From Lachnospiraceae bacterium UBA6987 (GTDB taxonomy: Bacteria; Bacillota; Clostridia; Lachnospirales; Lachnospiraceae): 55,654 bases of DNA. The stretch covers positions 1 through 55,654 of the forward strand of contig DJYD01000059.1 of the NCBI GenBank assembly GCA_002449955.1, written 5' to 3'. Within the stretch, counting starts at the first letter, position 1. Each line of letters begins with the position of its first letter. The notes below the pieces were generated by a model. That model had not been told where the DNA came from. It did not search any database and was given only the letters and a program-made list of their open reading frames with translations. This document shows positions 42,700-50,835 of this stretch, piece by piece. The translations under genes and the position numbers were made by a program.

Positions 42700-42817
42700 C
42701 TTTCACGAGGTATAATTGTAACTGCGATGAAATAAAAATACAGTAAAGATTATGCTCTTTCCCAGAGCGGATATCAATTGGTACTTCCGCCGAGTCTGGA
42801 AACTCCGACTTCTTAGC

Positions 42818-43099
42818 TTATTTCTTAAACAGCTCCGAATGTGTTCCGAGACGATAAAGCATGAGTACAAGCACCTCATCACGGATTTCATACACCAGAA
42901 GCCAGTCCGGCTCAATGTGACATTCCCTTGTTCCTTTATAATTGCCGGACAGATCATGGTCGCGATATCTTGCATCCAGCGTTCCGCCGGATGCCAAAAT
43001 ATTCACGACCTCAAACAGCTTATCCAGATCTTTGTTCTGTTTCTTTGCCAGCTTCAGATCTTTCTTAAACTGGTTTGTAAACTTTACCGCGTACTTCAT
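42818..43099 (-). CDS. yafQ: YafQ-type mRNA interferase toxin
   Basis: A 93-aa RelE/YafQ-fold ribosome-dependent endoribonuclease. Residues aligned with the E. coli YafQ catalytic set are visible: H48 (RDHDL), H61, D65 and W66 (HIEPDW), and H87 (GTHSEL). It overlaps the antitoxin gene by 4 bp (ATGA) and is followed by a terminator. Its free form cleaves mRNA on the ribosome. Confidence 0.92.
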   Translation of the reverse strand: MKYAVKFTNQFKKDLKLAKKQNKDLDKLFEVVNILASGGTLDARYRDHDLSGNYKGTRECHIEPDWLLVYEIRDEVLVLMLYRLGTHSELFKK

Positions 43100-43368
43100 A
43101 CTCCCAGCGCCGCCTTAAGATCATCCATATTGGTGTAGCCCTTCACGCTGCTGTCGGAGGCGATACGCCTGCCCTCTTCTATCGCAGCAGCGGTTGTTTC
43201 ATTCGGCACATCCAGCTTAAGTGCAAAAGGAATCCCGTTTTCCCGGATCGTCGTTCTGAGGAACATATTGATAGCCGTAGTCATGGTCAGGCCCAGCTCT
43301 GAAAAGATCCTGTCAGCCTGATCTTTTATTTCCTTATCGGTTCTGATATTCAGATTCGTAGTAGCCAT
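43096..43368 (-). CDS. dinJ: RelB/DinJ-type antitoxin
   Basis: A 90-aa antitoxin with an N-terminal ribbon-helix-helix (TTNLNIRTDKEIKDQADRIF, residues 2-21, then MTTAINMFLRTTI) and a C-terminal toxin-binding tail. ATG 43368 follows a GGAGGTG site; an upstream ATG at 43383 is also in frame but less likely. It represses its own promoter, normally with toxin as co-repressor. Confidence 0.92.
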   Translation of the reverse strand: MATTNLNIRTDKEIKDQADRIFSELGLTMTTAINMFLRTTIRENGIPFALKLDVPNETTAAAIEEGRRIASDSSVKGYTNMDDLKAALGV

Positions 43369-43392
43369 GATACACACCTCCATTCTGTCTAT

Positions 43393-43430
43393 ATTATACG
43401 CACTTATGCATCTATTGTCAACACATTGTC
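43393..43430 (-). promoter_or_regulatory. Consensus promoter of dinJ-yafQ with repeated ATTGTCA
   Basis: On the minus strand TTGACA (43416-43421) and TATAAT (43393-43398) are 17 bases apart, both perfect. ATTGTCA occurs twice on the plus strand (43414-43420 and 43425-43431), possible antitoxin contacts. Confidence 0.75.
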
Positions 43431-43486
43431 ATTATATTTTGTGTGGATACAAAATATATGAAAGAGAAGACATCAAAAAATGCCTG

Positions 43487-43528
43487 AACCCACTGCGGCC
43501 CCTGGATCACCAGGGGCCGCAGTGGGTT
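43487..43528 (-). terminator. Perfect 19-bp stem terminator of the 43528 gene
   Basis: AACCCACTGCGGCCCCTGG (43487-43505) and its exact complement (43510-43528) leave a four-base loop ATCA. On the minus strand the stem follows the gene end and precedes TTTTTT six bases later. Confidence 0.8.
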
Positions 43529-44100
43529 TATTTCAAGCTCTCTTCTGCATATTTTTTTGCCGCTTCCCGATCGGAAAAACCGTAGAACACTATATATCGA
43601 ACATCCTCATCGTATTGCTCTCCAAAAGCAAGCTTTATAAGCGCTGTTTGGGTTTCCGGCTGCCATCTGAGTTCTGCCTTCGGCTCAATCTCTTCGGTTT
43701 TCTGCGTCTCGGTCCCCTGGGTCTCATAACGATTTATCTTGTAATAAAGACCAGGCTGTCCGTTAAGGCTGTCATAATTTGCCGTTTGTGTATAATAAAC
43801 GTTTTCGCCTGCTTCCCGGTTCAGCTTCTCCTGATCCAGAAGCCCCCCAATTACAAACTGCCCCTTGGTCAGATCTTCCCCTTCTTTCTCTCTCCGAAAC
43901 ACATGGATATGCAGTTCCGAATCTTCCAGAAAGCTTTGCTTCTCCACATCATAGATCATGCAACTTCCGTCAAGATTAAAATTATGCCAGGAGAGGAAGG
44001 AATGATAACCCTTTCCCGTAAAGATCAGGCAAAACACTGCAATCGCGCAGACAAGCGCGGCGGCCGTGATCAGCAACAAACGAAGTGATTTTTTCATCAT
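43528..44100 (-). CDS. Single-pass membrane protein of unknown function
   Basis: A 190-aa protein with an N-terminal membrane anchor (about residues 5-28) and an external domain containing ELHIHVFRREKEG and YYKINRYETQG. The last residues include FGEQYDEDVRYIVFYGF. No family recognised. Its stop sits at the foot of the long terminator stem. It may belong with the next minus-strand gene and XRE regulator as a small membrane-sensing group, but the spacing of 82 bp allows its own promoter. Confidence 0.55.
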   Translation of the reverse strand: MMKKSLRLLLITAAALVCAIAVFCLIFTGKGYHSFLSWHNFNLDGSCMIYDVEKQSFLEDSELHIHVFRREKEGEDLTKGQFVIGGLLDQEKLNREAGENVYYTQTANYDSLNGQPGLYYKINRYETQGTETQKTEEIEPKAELRWQPETQTALIKLAFGEQYDEDVRYIVFYGFSDREAAKKYAEESLK

Positions 44101-44182
44101 TTTCTCCTATCGGAACGAACCGTTTAAAAAAGCAGGATAAGATATTTATTCAATATATCCTTGAAAAGGTGCCTGGCGCCGC

Positions 44183-44809
44183 TTATTCGGCAACTCTGGT
44201 CACGAAGCTGAATTCATCCCAGCCATAGCTCGACATCACATAGATACTGTAAAGATAACCGGGTTCGAGAACGATCGAGCCCTTGGACAGGCCAAAGATC
44301 CCTCCGTCGTGCCAGGTATGATCGATCTTCTCCCGGCCTGTCCATGCATTTTCTCTGACGGCCTCCGTGCCGATCATATACGCCGGCCAGCGCCGCACCG
44401 CAATGCTCTCCATCTTAACGTCACCGTCTTCCCGAACGCTGAACCAAAGCTTTGTTTCTATGTTTCCGTCAACGATAAATTTCCTGATGTCGCCGGCGTC
44501 ACCCCATACGCTTAGAGGCGCGATCTTCGGTACCGGAAAGCCGTATACCCGCCGAAAATCTTCGTATTCCTTCTGTGAAAGCCATATCTTTTCGCCGGCA
44601 AAACTCATGTGCGCGTATCCCCGGCGCTCGATCTCCTGGTAAGAGCGGCCTTCCGCCCCTTCCGAAAAGCTGATAAACAGGGCGACCCCGGGCGTTTCCG
44701 GCAGTCTGTTATCTCTCCGCACCGTTAAAAGCATGGCAAGCAAAAGCACTATCGTCACAGCTGCCACAATGAAAAACGGCTTTGCCCATTTCCGGATGTT
44801 TTCCTTCAT
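44183..44809 (-). CDS. Single-pass membrane protein, likely partner of the XRE regulator
   Basis: A 208-aa protein with one membrane segment (about residues 12-30, AKPFFIVAAVTIVLLLAMLL) and an external domain with several Trp and Tyr (WLSQKEYEDFRRVYGF, LEPGYLYSIYVMSSYGWD). ATG 44809 follows AAAGGAG and overlaps nothing. It lies 35 bp after the XRE regulator gene on the same strand and is probably co-transcribed. Function unknown. Confidence 0.55.
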   Translation of the reverse strand: MKENIRKWAKPFFIVAAVTIVLLLAMLLTVRRDNRLPETPGVALFISFSEGAEGRSYQEIERRGYAHMSFAGEKIWLSQKEYEDFRRVYGFPVPKIAPLSVWGDAGDIRKFIVDGNIETKLWFSVREDGDVKMESIAVRRWPAYMIGTEAVRENAWTGREKIDHTWHDGGIFGLSKGSIVLEPGYLYSIYVMSSYGWDEFSFVTRVAE

Positions 44810-44844
44810 ATCTGCTCCTTTCCTCTGCGGCGGCTCATGTTCGC

Positions 44845-45519
44845 TCAGTTCTTCTGCCATTCCGTGATGTGGTAAGCCGGATAAACGTATATTCCCTGCC
44901 TCTTTTCCGCATCATACCGCTCCCGGGCAGGATATTCGCAAAGCACCATCAGATACAGCTCTTCCTTATGTGCCAGGATCCTTTCCTTCAGACTGTCGTC
45001 CAATCTTGTTTCCGGGTCTATCCTGATATGCGCCTCAAAGGTGTCGCAGTCAAGGGTGAGCTCTGTCTGTCCGTACAAGCCTTGCCTGACGCTGATCACC
45101 TTCCCGTAAAAGCGGCGGGTCTCCGTATCATTCAGACGTTTTTCGCGCTGACCGGCCTGTAAAAGCGCATTGATCCCGATGATCAGCGCAAGGATCCCCA
45201 GGAAGCACAAGGCAAGGCGGAAAACCGTTCTTTTTTCTTTCTCACGGGCATACCTCGCCGCAGCGTGAAGCGATTCGTTCTGCTCCGCCTCCGCATTTTC
45301 TCCCGGAGTCTTCCGTTCTCCCTCTATGAGGTCCCTGATATCGACCTTGTAATATTCCGCCAGCTTCAGCAGCGTCTCCAGGTCGGGGATCGTGGCGCCG
45401 GTCTCCCAGCGGGAAACGGTCTTTGCCGACACAAATAGTTCCTCCGCAGCCTGTTCCTGCGTAAGTCCCCGTTCTTTTCTGAGTTCCTTCAGAAAATCGC
45501 ACATTTTCCGCTTGTCCAT
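44845..45519 (-). CDS. Membrane-tethered XRE-family regulator (second copy)
   Basis: A 224-aa protein with an XRE helix-turn-helix (TQEQAAEELFVSAKTVSRWE, residues about 20-39), a Glu-rich linker, one membrane segment (about 97-118) and an external domain. It shares the layout of the 25271 protein. Its gene is divergent from phzF and heads a minus-strand pair with 44183. Probably autoregulated. Confidence 0.75.
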   Translation of the reverse strand: MDKRKMCDFLKELRKERGLTQEQAAEELFVSAKTVSRWETGATIPDLETLLKLAEYYKVDIRDLIEGERKTPGENAEAEQNESLHAAARYAREKEKRTVFRLALCFLGILALIIGINALLQAGQREKRLNDTETRRFYGKVISVRQGLYGQTELTLDCDTFEAHIRIDPETRLDDSLKERILAHKEELYLMVLCEYPARERYDAEKRQGIYVYPAYHITEWQKN

Positions 45520-45667
45520 CCTCAGTGTTCCCCTTCCGCTCGCTTTGGCCTAGCAATGCCGCTTTGTCATCCGCTCTCAGCCTATCCCGATCATGCGAAA
45601 AACGCAAGGACATTTTTTGAGAAACCGCGGATCACAGGCCGCACGAGGCCTATTCTCTGTCTTTTCC

Positions 45668-45702
45668 TTGTATTCGTTCTTCCGCCATGATAAAATCATG
45701 GC
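45668..45702 (+). promoter_or_regulatory. phzF promoter with palindrome over the -10
   Basis: TTGTAT (45668-45673), 17 bases, TAAAAT (45691-45696). The inverted repeat GCCATGA-taaaa-TCATGGC (45684-45702) covers the -10, a plausible operator. Confidence 0.5.
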
Positions 45703-45740
45703 AGGACCTTTTTCCGAATCCTATTTTTCCGGAGGCTCAC

Positions 45741-46604
45741 ATGCATCAGACCATTCATACCGTTGTTTTCGAAGAAAAGCCGGGCGGCGGCAATCCCGCG
45801 CCGGTGACCCTGGATGCAGACCATCTTTCCACTGAAGAAATGCAGGCGATGGCGCATCGCTTCGGGGAGGAGTCCGTCTTCCTGATGAAGCCCTCGCGCA
45901 AGGACTGCGACGTAAAGGCCCGCTATTTCGTGCCCCTGCACGAGATGGAGATGTGCAGCCACGACACCATCGGCGCAGTCACGGTGTTAGTCAAGACCGG
46001 GCGGGTGACGGCTTCTCCGGTGCGGCTTGAGACCGCGCTCGGGCAGGTCATGGTCGACTGGGAAATGGACGGCGATGCCGTCAAGGTATCGCTCTCACAG
46101 TTTCTGCCCCGCGTAAAGGAAGAGGCGCCGACAAAAGAAGAGCTCTGCCGGGCGCTAAATATCACGGAGGATAAGCTCGCGGACCTTCCCGTGGAATCGT
46201 CAGCCACCTCGCGCTTCAAGCTCATCGTGCCGCTTAAGGATAAAGAGACCGTTTACGGGCTCAAGCCTGACTATGAATTCTTATGGTCGCTCTGCGATAA
46301 GTACGGGACCACCGGCTTTTATCCCTACGCGAAAGAGCCGGGAGACGATCCCTTCCTTTTCTGTGCGAGGCAGTTCCCCTGCCGGGCCGGCTATCCGGAG
46401 GATCCCGCGACAGGCGTAGCCGCTTCGGCGCTTTCCGCCTATCTGATCCGGCACGCACTCATCCCGCTTAAAGACGGCTGGAACGAGATCACCGTCCGTC
46501 AGGGCGAGGCGATGGGCAGACCGAGCCTCATCTACGCCGCCTGCCTTATGGAAGGCGGCAAGGTCACCGCAACCAGGATCAGCGGTAAAGCAAGGTTAGA
46601 TTAA
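45741..46604 (+). CDS. PhzF family isomerase/epimerase
   Basis: A 287-aa protein with the diaminopimelate-epimerase-like double fold of the PhzF family. Signatures include GGGNPAPVTLD near the N-terminus, the acid in RFGEESVF, HEMEMCSHDTIGAV (PhzF has HGTL/A here) and DPATGVAASAL near residue 230. PhzF-like proteins isomerise or epimerise small acids; most have no proven reaction. ATG 45741 follows GGAGG; the frame extends to 45687 without a ribosome site. It is followed 11 bp later by a membrane gene. Confidence 0.85.
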   Translation: MHQTIHTVVFEEKPGGGNPAPVTLDADHLSTEEMQAMAHRFGEESVFLMKPSRKDCDVKARYFVPLHEMEMCSHDTIGAVTVLVKTGRVTASPVRLETALGQVMVDWEMDGDAVKVSLSQFLPRVKEEAPTKEELCRALNITEDKLADLPVESSATSRFKLIVPLKDKETVYGLKPDYEFLWSLCDKYGTTGFYPYAKEPGDDPFLFCARQFPCRAGYPEDPATGVAASALSAYLIRHALIPLKDGWNEITVRQGEAMGRPSLIYAACLMEGGKVTATRISGKARLD

Positions 46605-46615
46605 GCGGAGGAAGC

Positions 46616-47392
46616 ATGTTCTGGCTTCATGGAGAAGATCTGCCGGCAGGCGTCGGCAATGAGCGCTTCTGCGCGATGCATCTTGTGTACATCGCCTTCT
46701 TTTTTGCGGCCTCGATCGCCTATGTCCTTATCTATAGACGCCTGGATGCGCGCCGTCAGAAGGCAGCCGACCGGATCACCGGCGCACTCGTCTTCTTTTT
46801 CGGCTTCTGCGAATACTTCATCACCTTCCTTGTCGGCCGCTTCACCCTCTATACCCTGCCGATCCACGTCTGCAGTCTGATGTATGTCCTGGTTCCGCTG
46901 CACGCCCTGACAAATCATGTGCGCTCCGGCTCTTTCCTCTCAAAACTTCACGCCTTCCTCGGCGCAGTCATTTTCCATCCCGGCATTCTTGCTGCCTGGG
47001 CCGCTTTGCTGTTCCCTGACTGGCTCTATTATCCCTTCTGGAACTACTTAAGCATCTGCGGCTTCTTAAGTCACGGCCTGGTGTCTGTCTACGGCATGTC
47101 GATCCTTGTGAAGAATACAGAAGCACCGGACCGGCCGGCGCTGATCCTGCGTGACTTTGCCTGCTCCGCCGCCTTTCTTCTCTGCGGCATGCTCATCATG
47201 TACCTTTTCGATCGAGCGACAGGCACCAACTACTGGTTCATGACCGGCCCCGGCAATGATTCCCCTCTCATGTCTTTCTATGAAAAAGGCGGTTACAACG
47301 CTTATCTGACCGCTTTTATCGCGGCCGGATGCCTTGTCACCGCCCTTTGGTACGGGCTGCGCTGTCTCATCCTCCTCCGGCACAGAAAATAA
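46616..47392 (+). CDS. YwaF/TMEM164-type integral membrane protein
   Basis: A 258-aa protein with about seven membrane segments. The motif LPIHVCSLMYVLVPL (about residues 80-94), with adjacent His and Cys, and the C-terminal NYWFMTGPGNDSPL are typical of the YwaF/TMEM164 family. The eukaryotic member has been reported as an acyltransferase using a conserved Cys/His; a similar lipid role here is only suggested. It follows phzF with GGAGG at the junction. Confidence 0.7.
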   Translation: MFWLHGEDLPAGVGNERFCAMHLVYIAFFFAASIAYVLIYRRLDARRQKAADRITGALVFFFGFCEYFITFLVGRFTLYTLPIHVCSLMYVLVPLHALTNHVRSGSFLSKLHAFLGAVIFHPGILAAWAALLFPDWLYYPFWNYLSICGFLSHGLVSVYGMSILVKNTEAPDRPALILRDFACSAAFLLCGMLIMYLFDRATGTNYWFMTGPGNDSPLMSFYEKGGYNAYLTAFIAAGCLVTALWYGLRCLILLRHRK

Positions 47393-47411
47393 ATGTTATG
47401 CAGAGCGAGGC

Positions 47412-47440
47412 ATGCATCAGACACTCCTCTGATGCATTTG
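47412..47440. terminator. Hairpin between convergent genes
   Basis: ATGCATCAGA (47412-47421) pairs with TCTGATGCAT (47428-47437) around CACTCC, followed by TTTG. It separates the YwaF-like gene from the surface protein gene. Confidence 0.6.
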
Positions 47441-47462
47441 TCAGCGTCAGTATTCTGATCTG

Positions 47463-49154
47463 TTATTCTTCTTTATCTGCCGTTCCGCTTTTTTCCTCGG
47501 CTTTTTCCGCAGTGTCTGTCCGCGGGGCTTCCTGATTTTTGCTCTTTCCTCCCGATCTGCCGATCAAAATGCCGCCGAGCACGCCGGCGATAACCGCCAT
47601 CAGCGCAAGGAGAATCCACAGGAATGTGTTTCCGCTGCCCGCTTTCCCGGCGGGTTCTTTCTGTGTCTCCGCAGGGACAGATTCTGCAGTCGCAGGCGTC
47701 GTCGGCGCAGGGTCTGTGGCAGGTGCTTCCGTCGTCGGCGTCCCGGTCGTTTCGGGCGGAATCACCGTCACCGGGACTTCAGACGTTTCCGTCTGGACCT
47801 CTGTCATTTCCGTGGTTTCCGGAGGGACTTCCGAGGTCTCCGGCTCAGTCGGTGCCGGCGGGAGTTTAGGGATCGTTTCCGTTTCTTTATGTGAAGCGGA
47901 ATTCAGGCAGTGCCGTTCTCTTAAGCCCTCTTCTGTCTCCGTCGCCGGTTTTACCTCTGTCCACTCAGACCAGTTGTGACCGAGCGGCTTCTCGATCGCA
48001 TCGGCGTGATTGCTGATCAGCTTCGTGCCGGCCGCATCCCAGAACCAGGAACCGCAGGAACACTCGTAATGTTCCTTGACACCGGCCTCCGTGCAGGTCG
48101 CTGCCTTCGCCGCCACGAGCTTCGGACTGTGCGTATGCTCCTGCACACCCATATTGAATACGATCTTCGAATAGAGGCCCGTGCCCGAATACTTATAGAT
48201 CGTCATCATGGGAATATTCAGCGTGAAGGTGCCGTAAACGTTCCGGCCGTCAAGCACCTCCATCGCCTGACCGAAGCCGCCGCTGTTCCAGCGCTGGGAA
48301 TAGGTCTTGGTCATTCTGAGGTCCGCCGTTCCGTTTTTGTCAAGGTCGACGTCGTAGTACCAGAAATCACCGTGGTTGACCGCAGTGGAATTATGATCTT
48401 CCTTGATCAGATCCGCCCAGATCAGGTCATGTTCTATCGCAAACTCCATGGTCGCAATCGAAATGTCCCCGCACAGGATCCCGGTATCCTTCGACGCCGC
48501 ATTGTGGTTATAGGTGCCCAGATCCCTGTTCTTCAGCATGGGCTCCACAGTAACATTTTCCGCAGGCATGTAAAAGCTGTGCTTCGGCACCTCGAAAACG
48601 CGTTCTCCGGGAGCTCCGGTCGGGATCGTCAGGGCGGGCGAGGTCTTAAAGGAAGCGGCGAAAAGATCGTCCGTTTCCGCATTCGTGATCGTGACTAACT
48701 CGCCGGCCATAAAAACGCCGCCGTAGTGGCCGTCCTCATGCCTCGCCTGGCAGTATTTGGTGCTCACCGTATAGCCGATGTTCGACGCCGCGATCCTGAC
48801 GGTGTACATGACCGCGTTCGAATACTTATGATCCGAACTTTCAGCCGTGATCCCGAAGCTGTAGCTGCCGGCCGATGTCGGCGTGCCCTTTAACGTCACC
48901 CAGCTTCTTGCCGTATCCACGTAAGCGTACACTCCGGGAGGCAGCGTGCCGGTCACCACGCAGCCGTCCAGCAAGGTATTGTAGCAATAAAAGTAAGCGC
49001 TTGCCTCGTAATACTGCCCGACGGTTCCGTCGTGGAAGTTGTTCGTGTCGTAGATGATGCTGCTGTCATCTGCTTTTGCCTTCAGCCCAAATCCTGCCGC
49101 TGTGATGAGTGCGGCAAAAAGGATCACCAAAATCCTCCTTTTTCCTGTCTTCAT
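47463..49154 (-). CDS. Secreted, membrane-anchored surface protein with Ig-like domain
   Basis: A 563-aa protein. The signal peptide is cleaved after about residue 28 (GLKAKA). A bacterial Ig-like domain (about 35-130, GTLPPGVYAYVD and LKGTPTSAGSYSFGI), a central unknown domain, a Cys pair region (CTEAGVKEHYECSCGSWF) and a Thr/Pro/Glu-rich stalk (about 435-510) lead to a final membrane helix (NTFLWILLALMAVIAGVLGG) and a charged tail. LPxTG is absent, so it is held by the membrane helix. It is probably an adhesin or matrix-binding protein. ATG 49154 follows GGAGA. The gene stands alone. Confidence 0.7.
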   Translation of the reverse strand: MKTGKRRILVILFAALITAAGFGLKAKADDSSIIYDTNNFHDGTVGQYYEASAYFYCYNTLLDGCVVTGTLPPGVYAYVDTARSWVTLKGTPTSAGSYSFGITAESSDHKYSNAVMYTVRIAASNIGYTVSTKYCQARHEDGHYGGVFMAGELVTITNAETDDLFAASFKTSPALTIPTGAPGERVFEVPKHSFYMPAENVTVEPMLKNRDLGTYNHNAASKDTGILCGDISIATMEFAIEHDLIWADLIKEDHNSTAVNHGDFWYYDVDLDKNGTADLRMTKTYSQRWNSGGFGQAMEVLDGRNVYGTFTLNIPMMTIYKYSGTGLYSKIVFNMGVQEHTHSPKLVAAKAATCTEAGVKEHYECSCGSWFWDAAGTKLISNHADAIEKPLGHNWSEWTEVKPATETEEGLRERHCLNSASHKETETIPKLPPAPTEPETSEVPPETTEMTEVQTETSEVPVTVIPPETTGTPTTEAPATDPAPTTPATAESVPAETQKEPAGKAGSGNTFLWILLALMAVIAGVLGGILIGRSGGKSKNQEAPRTDTAEKAEEKSGTADKEE

Positions 49155-49206
49155 CTCCGTCTCCTGTTCTGTTTTCGTACAGGGCCTGCGCCCGGGTCTT
49201 ATCATC

Positions 49207-49229
49207 CTTTTCAGTATAGCTGAAAAGGA
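49207..49229. promoter_or_regulatory. Inverted repeat upstream of the surface protein gene
   Basis: CCTTTTCA-G-TATAG-C-TGAAAAGG is a near-perfect inverted repeat with arms of 8-9 bases. It lies some 55 bases before the surface protein start and may be an operator or a second hairpin. Confidence 0.35.
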
Positions 49230-49243
49230 CAAAAATGTGTAGC

Positions 49244-49269
49244 AAAAAAAGAGCCCTTAGGCTCTTTTT
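49244..49269 (-). terminator. Terminator of the lipid kinase gene
   Basis: On the minus strand AAAAAGAGCC-taag-GGCTC and a run of seven T. It works in both directions by symmetry. Confidence 0.85.
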
Positions 49270-49280
49270 GCGTGAAGGTT

Positions 49281-50093
49281 TTATCCCTGCTCCGCCTGGT
49301 ATTCGGTGACATTCAGAACCGTCTCTCCGTCGATCTGCGCCGCGCAGGGGCGGGAGAACTTCACGTGGACCTTCTTTCCGGTGATGACCGTGGTCATATC
49401 GGTAAGCTCCACATGCTTGCCCTCAAATATTTTCGGAAAATGCATCAGCGATTTCAGCTTGGAACGGCAGGAATAGACGATCACCGTCAGCTCTCCGGAA
49501 AAACGGTCCTGACCGGGTGCAAGCATCATGCCGCCGCCGCAGTAGCGCCCCTTCATGGCCGGCGCCAGCCAGACATTGTCAAACTCACGCGTGACGCCAT
49601 CCACTTCTATCGTCGCATGGCGGGGTTTAAAATAAAACAGCAGACCCTTGATGGCGATCGTTGTATAGTTGATCTTTTTGTGCGGCGTCTTCGCCCTGAT
49701 CTTATCCGCGGCCTCACAGCAGTAACCGTCGATGCCAAAGCTCATGTTGTTGATATATTTCCACTCTTTTCCATTCACTCTGGCCTTCGGCAGGTTCTTC
49801 AGGTACGGATTCAGCAGGATCTCTTTCCCCGGTTTTTCCCCGATATCATTCAGGAAATCGTTGCCGCTGCCGTTGCCGAAAAGATAAACCTTATTTTCCA
49901 GCGTGTCGCAGTCCACCGCATTGATCAGGTGGTTGATCGTACCGTCGCCGCCGATCAGAACCACTTCATCTTCCGGGGCAAGCCCGGCAAAAAAGCTCTT
50001 ATAATCGATCTTTGTCGCGTCAAGCAGCTCCGCAGCCTGCATTTCCGGCTTGATTCCATTGTTTGCCAGCGGGTTATTCAGATAATATTTCAT
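49281..50093 (-). CDS. Diacylglycerol kinase family lipid kinase
   Basis: A 270-aa enzyme of the DagK/YegS family. The nucleotide-binding signature is VLIGGDGTINHLIN (about residues 45-58), with the second loop LFGNGSGNDFLND (about 72-84) and YINNMSFGIDGYCC. Phosphorylates diacylglycerol or a related lipid using ATP. It is shorter than average. ATG 50093 follows GGAGG. It is downstream of the YhhN gene by 26 bp on the same strand. Confidence 0.85.
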   Translation of the reverse strand: MKYYLNNPLANNGIKPEMQAAELLDATKIDYKSFFAGLAPEDEVVLIGGDGTINHLINAVDCDTLENKVYLFGNGSGNDFLNDIGEKPGKEILLNPYLKNLPKARVNGKEWKYINNMSFGIDGYCCEAADKIRAKTPHKKINYTTIAIKGLLFYFKPRHATIEVDGVTREFDNVWLAPAMKGRYCGGGMMLAPGQDRFSGELTVIVYSCRSKLKSLMHFPKIFEGKHVELTDMTTVITGKKVHVKFSRPCAAQIDGETVLNVTEYQAEQG

Positions 50094-50119
50094 ACCACTT
50101 TGCCTCCGCAATCATTATA

Positions 50120-50776
50120 TCACATAATCAGTCCCAAAACGATCAAAAATTCACCCAGAGAATAGGTCAGCATGACCAGAAAATGCGTCTTCAGGCGGCT
50201 GTCCTTGTGAAAACGGACGAAGAACAGCGACGAATCGGAGATGAAAAACAGCAGTGCACCGACCGCCGTGACGATCCCTGCGGCGCCGCCCATCGTGAGC
50301 GCCCTGAACCAGGCAAAGCAGTTCATTAACCCATTCACGATCAGATAGGCAAGCATCGGATAAAACAGTCCCCCAGGCAGATGCGGCCGCAGAAAATGAA
50401 AGAGAATGAGTGCCGTTATCACAAAGACCGCCGGCAGCAGGATCACCGGCAGCAGTGACAGCTTTGAAAAATCTGTCCGCGCCGCATAGCTGACGATGAA
50501 CAGGGCATGGCTCAGCATGAAAGAGATTCCGCCTGCCGTAAACCATTTCACCCCCTTCGGGATCAGCAGTATGTCGCCGAGCCAGGAGAAGAAAAGGGCA
50601 AGCACGACGGTCAGCACCACCGGGTCTGCCGCAGCCAGATAAAACCCGATCAGACCGAGCAAAATGAATGGTTTTGTCTTGCCGCGCAGTGCCTTATCCT
50701 GCCGCAGGGAAGCGTATAAGTGGATCGTCACCGACAGGAAAAACAGAGCGAGCATAGAATACTCCAGGATCTTCAT
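50120..50776 (-). CDS. YhhN family membrane protein (lysoplasmalogenase-like)
   Basis: A 218-aa protein with about eight membrane helices. It fits the YhhN/TMEM86 family: SWLGDILLIPKG (about residues 62-73), SHALFIVSYA and ISDSSLFFVRF. TMEM86B hydrolyses the vinyl ether bond of lysoplasmalogens. Plasmalogens occur in anaerobic Clostridia, so such a role is plausible. I chose ATG 50776 (AAGGAGTCC upstream). It is followed by the lipid kinase gene, so the two may both act on membrane lipids. Confidence 0.8.
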   Translation of the reverse strand: MKILEYSMLALFFLSVTIHLYASLRQDKALRGKTKPFILLGLIGFYLAAADPVVLTVVLALFFSWLGDILLIPKGVKWFTAGGISFMLSHALFIVSYAARTDFSKLSLLPVILLPAVFVITALILFHFLRPHLPGGLFYPMLAYLIVNGLMNCFAWFRALTMGGAAGIVTAVGALLFFISDSSLFFVRFHKDSRLKTHFLVMLTYSLGEFLIVLGLIM

Positions 50777-50835
50777 ACGGACTCCTTCTACAATTATTAT
50801 AGCACAAAGCGGCGAACCATGTGAGTGCAAGGCAT

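Larger units (their letters stand above)
42506..42817. other. Intergenic region with two hairpins and a GGATCC repeat
   Basis: The gap holds a terminator for each flanking operon (listed separately) and two copies of TAGGATCC-(G/A)ACT (about 42550 and 42590) 40 bases apart. From 42700 to 42817 I see only A/T-rich sequence. Confidence 0.5.
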
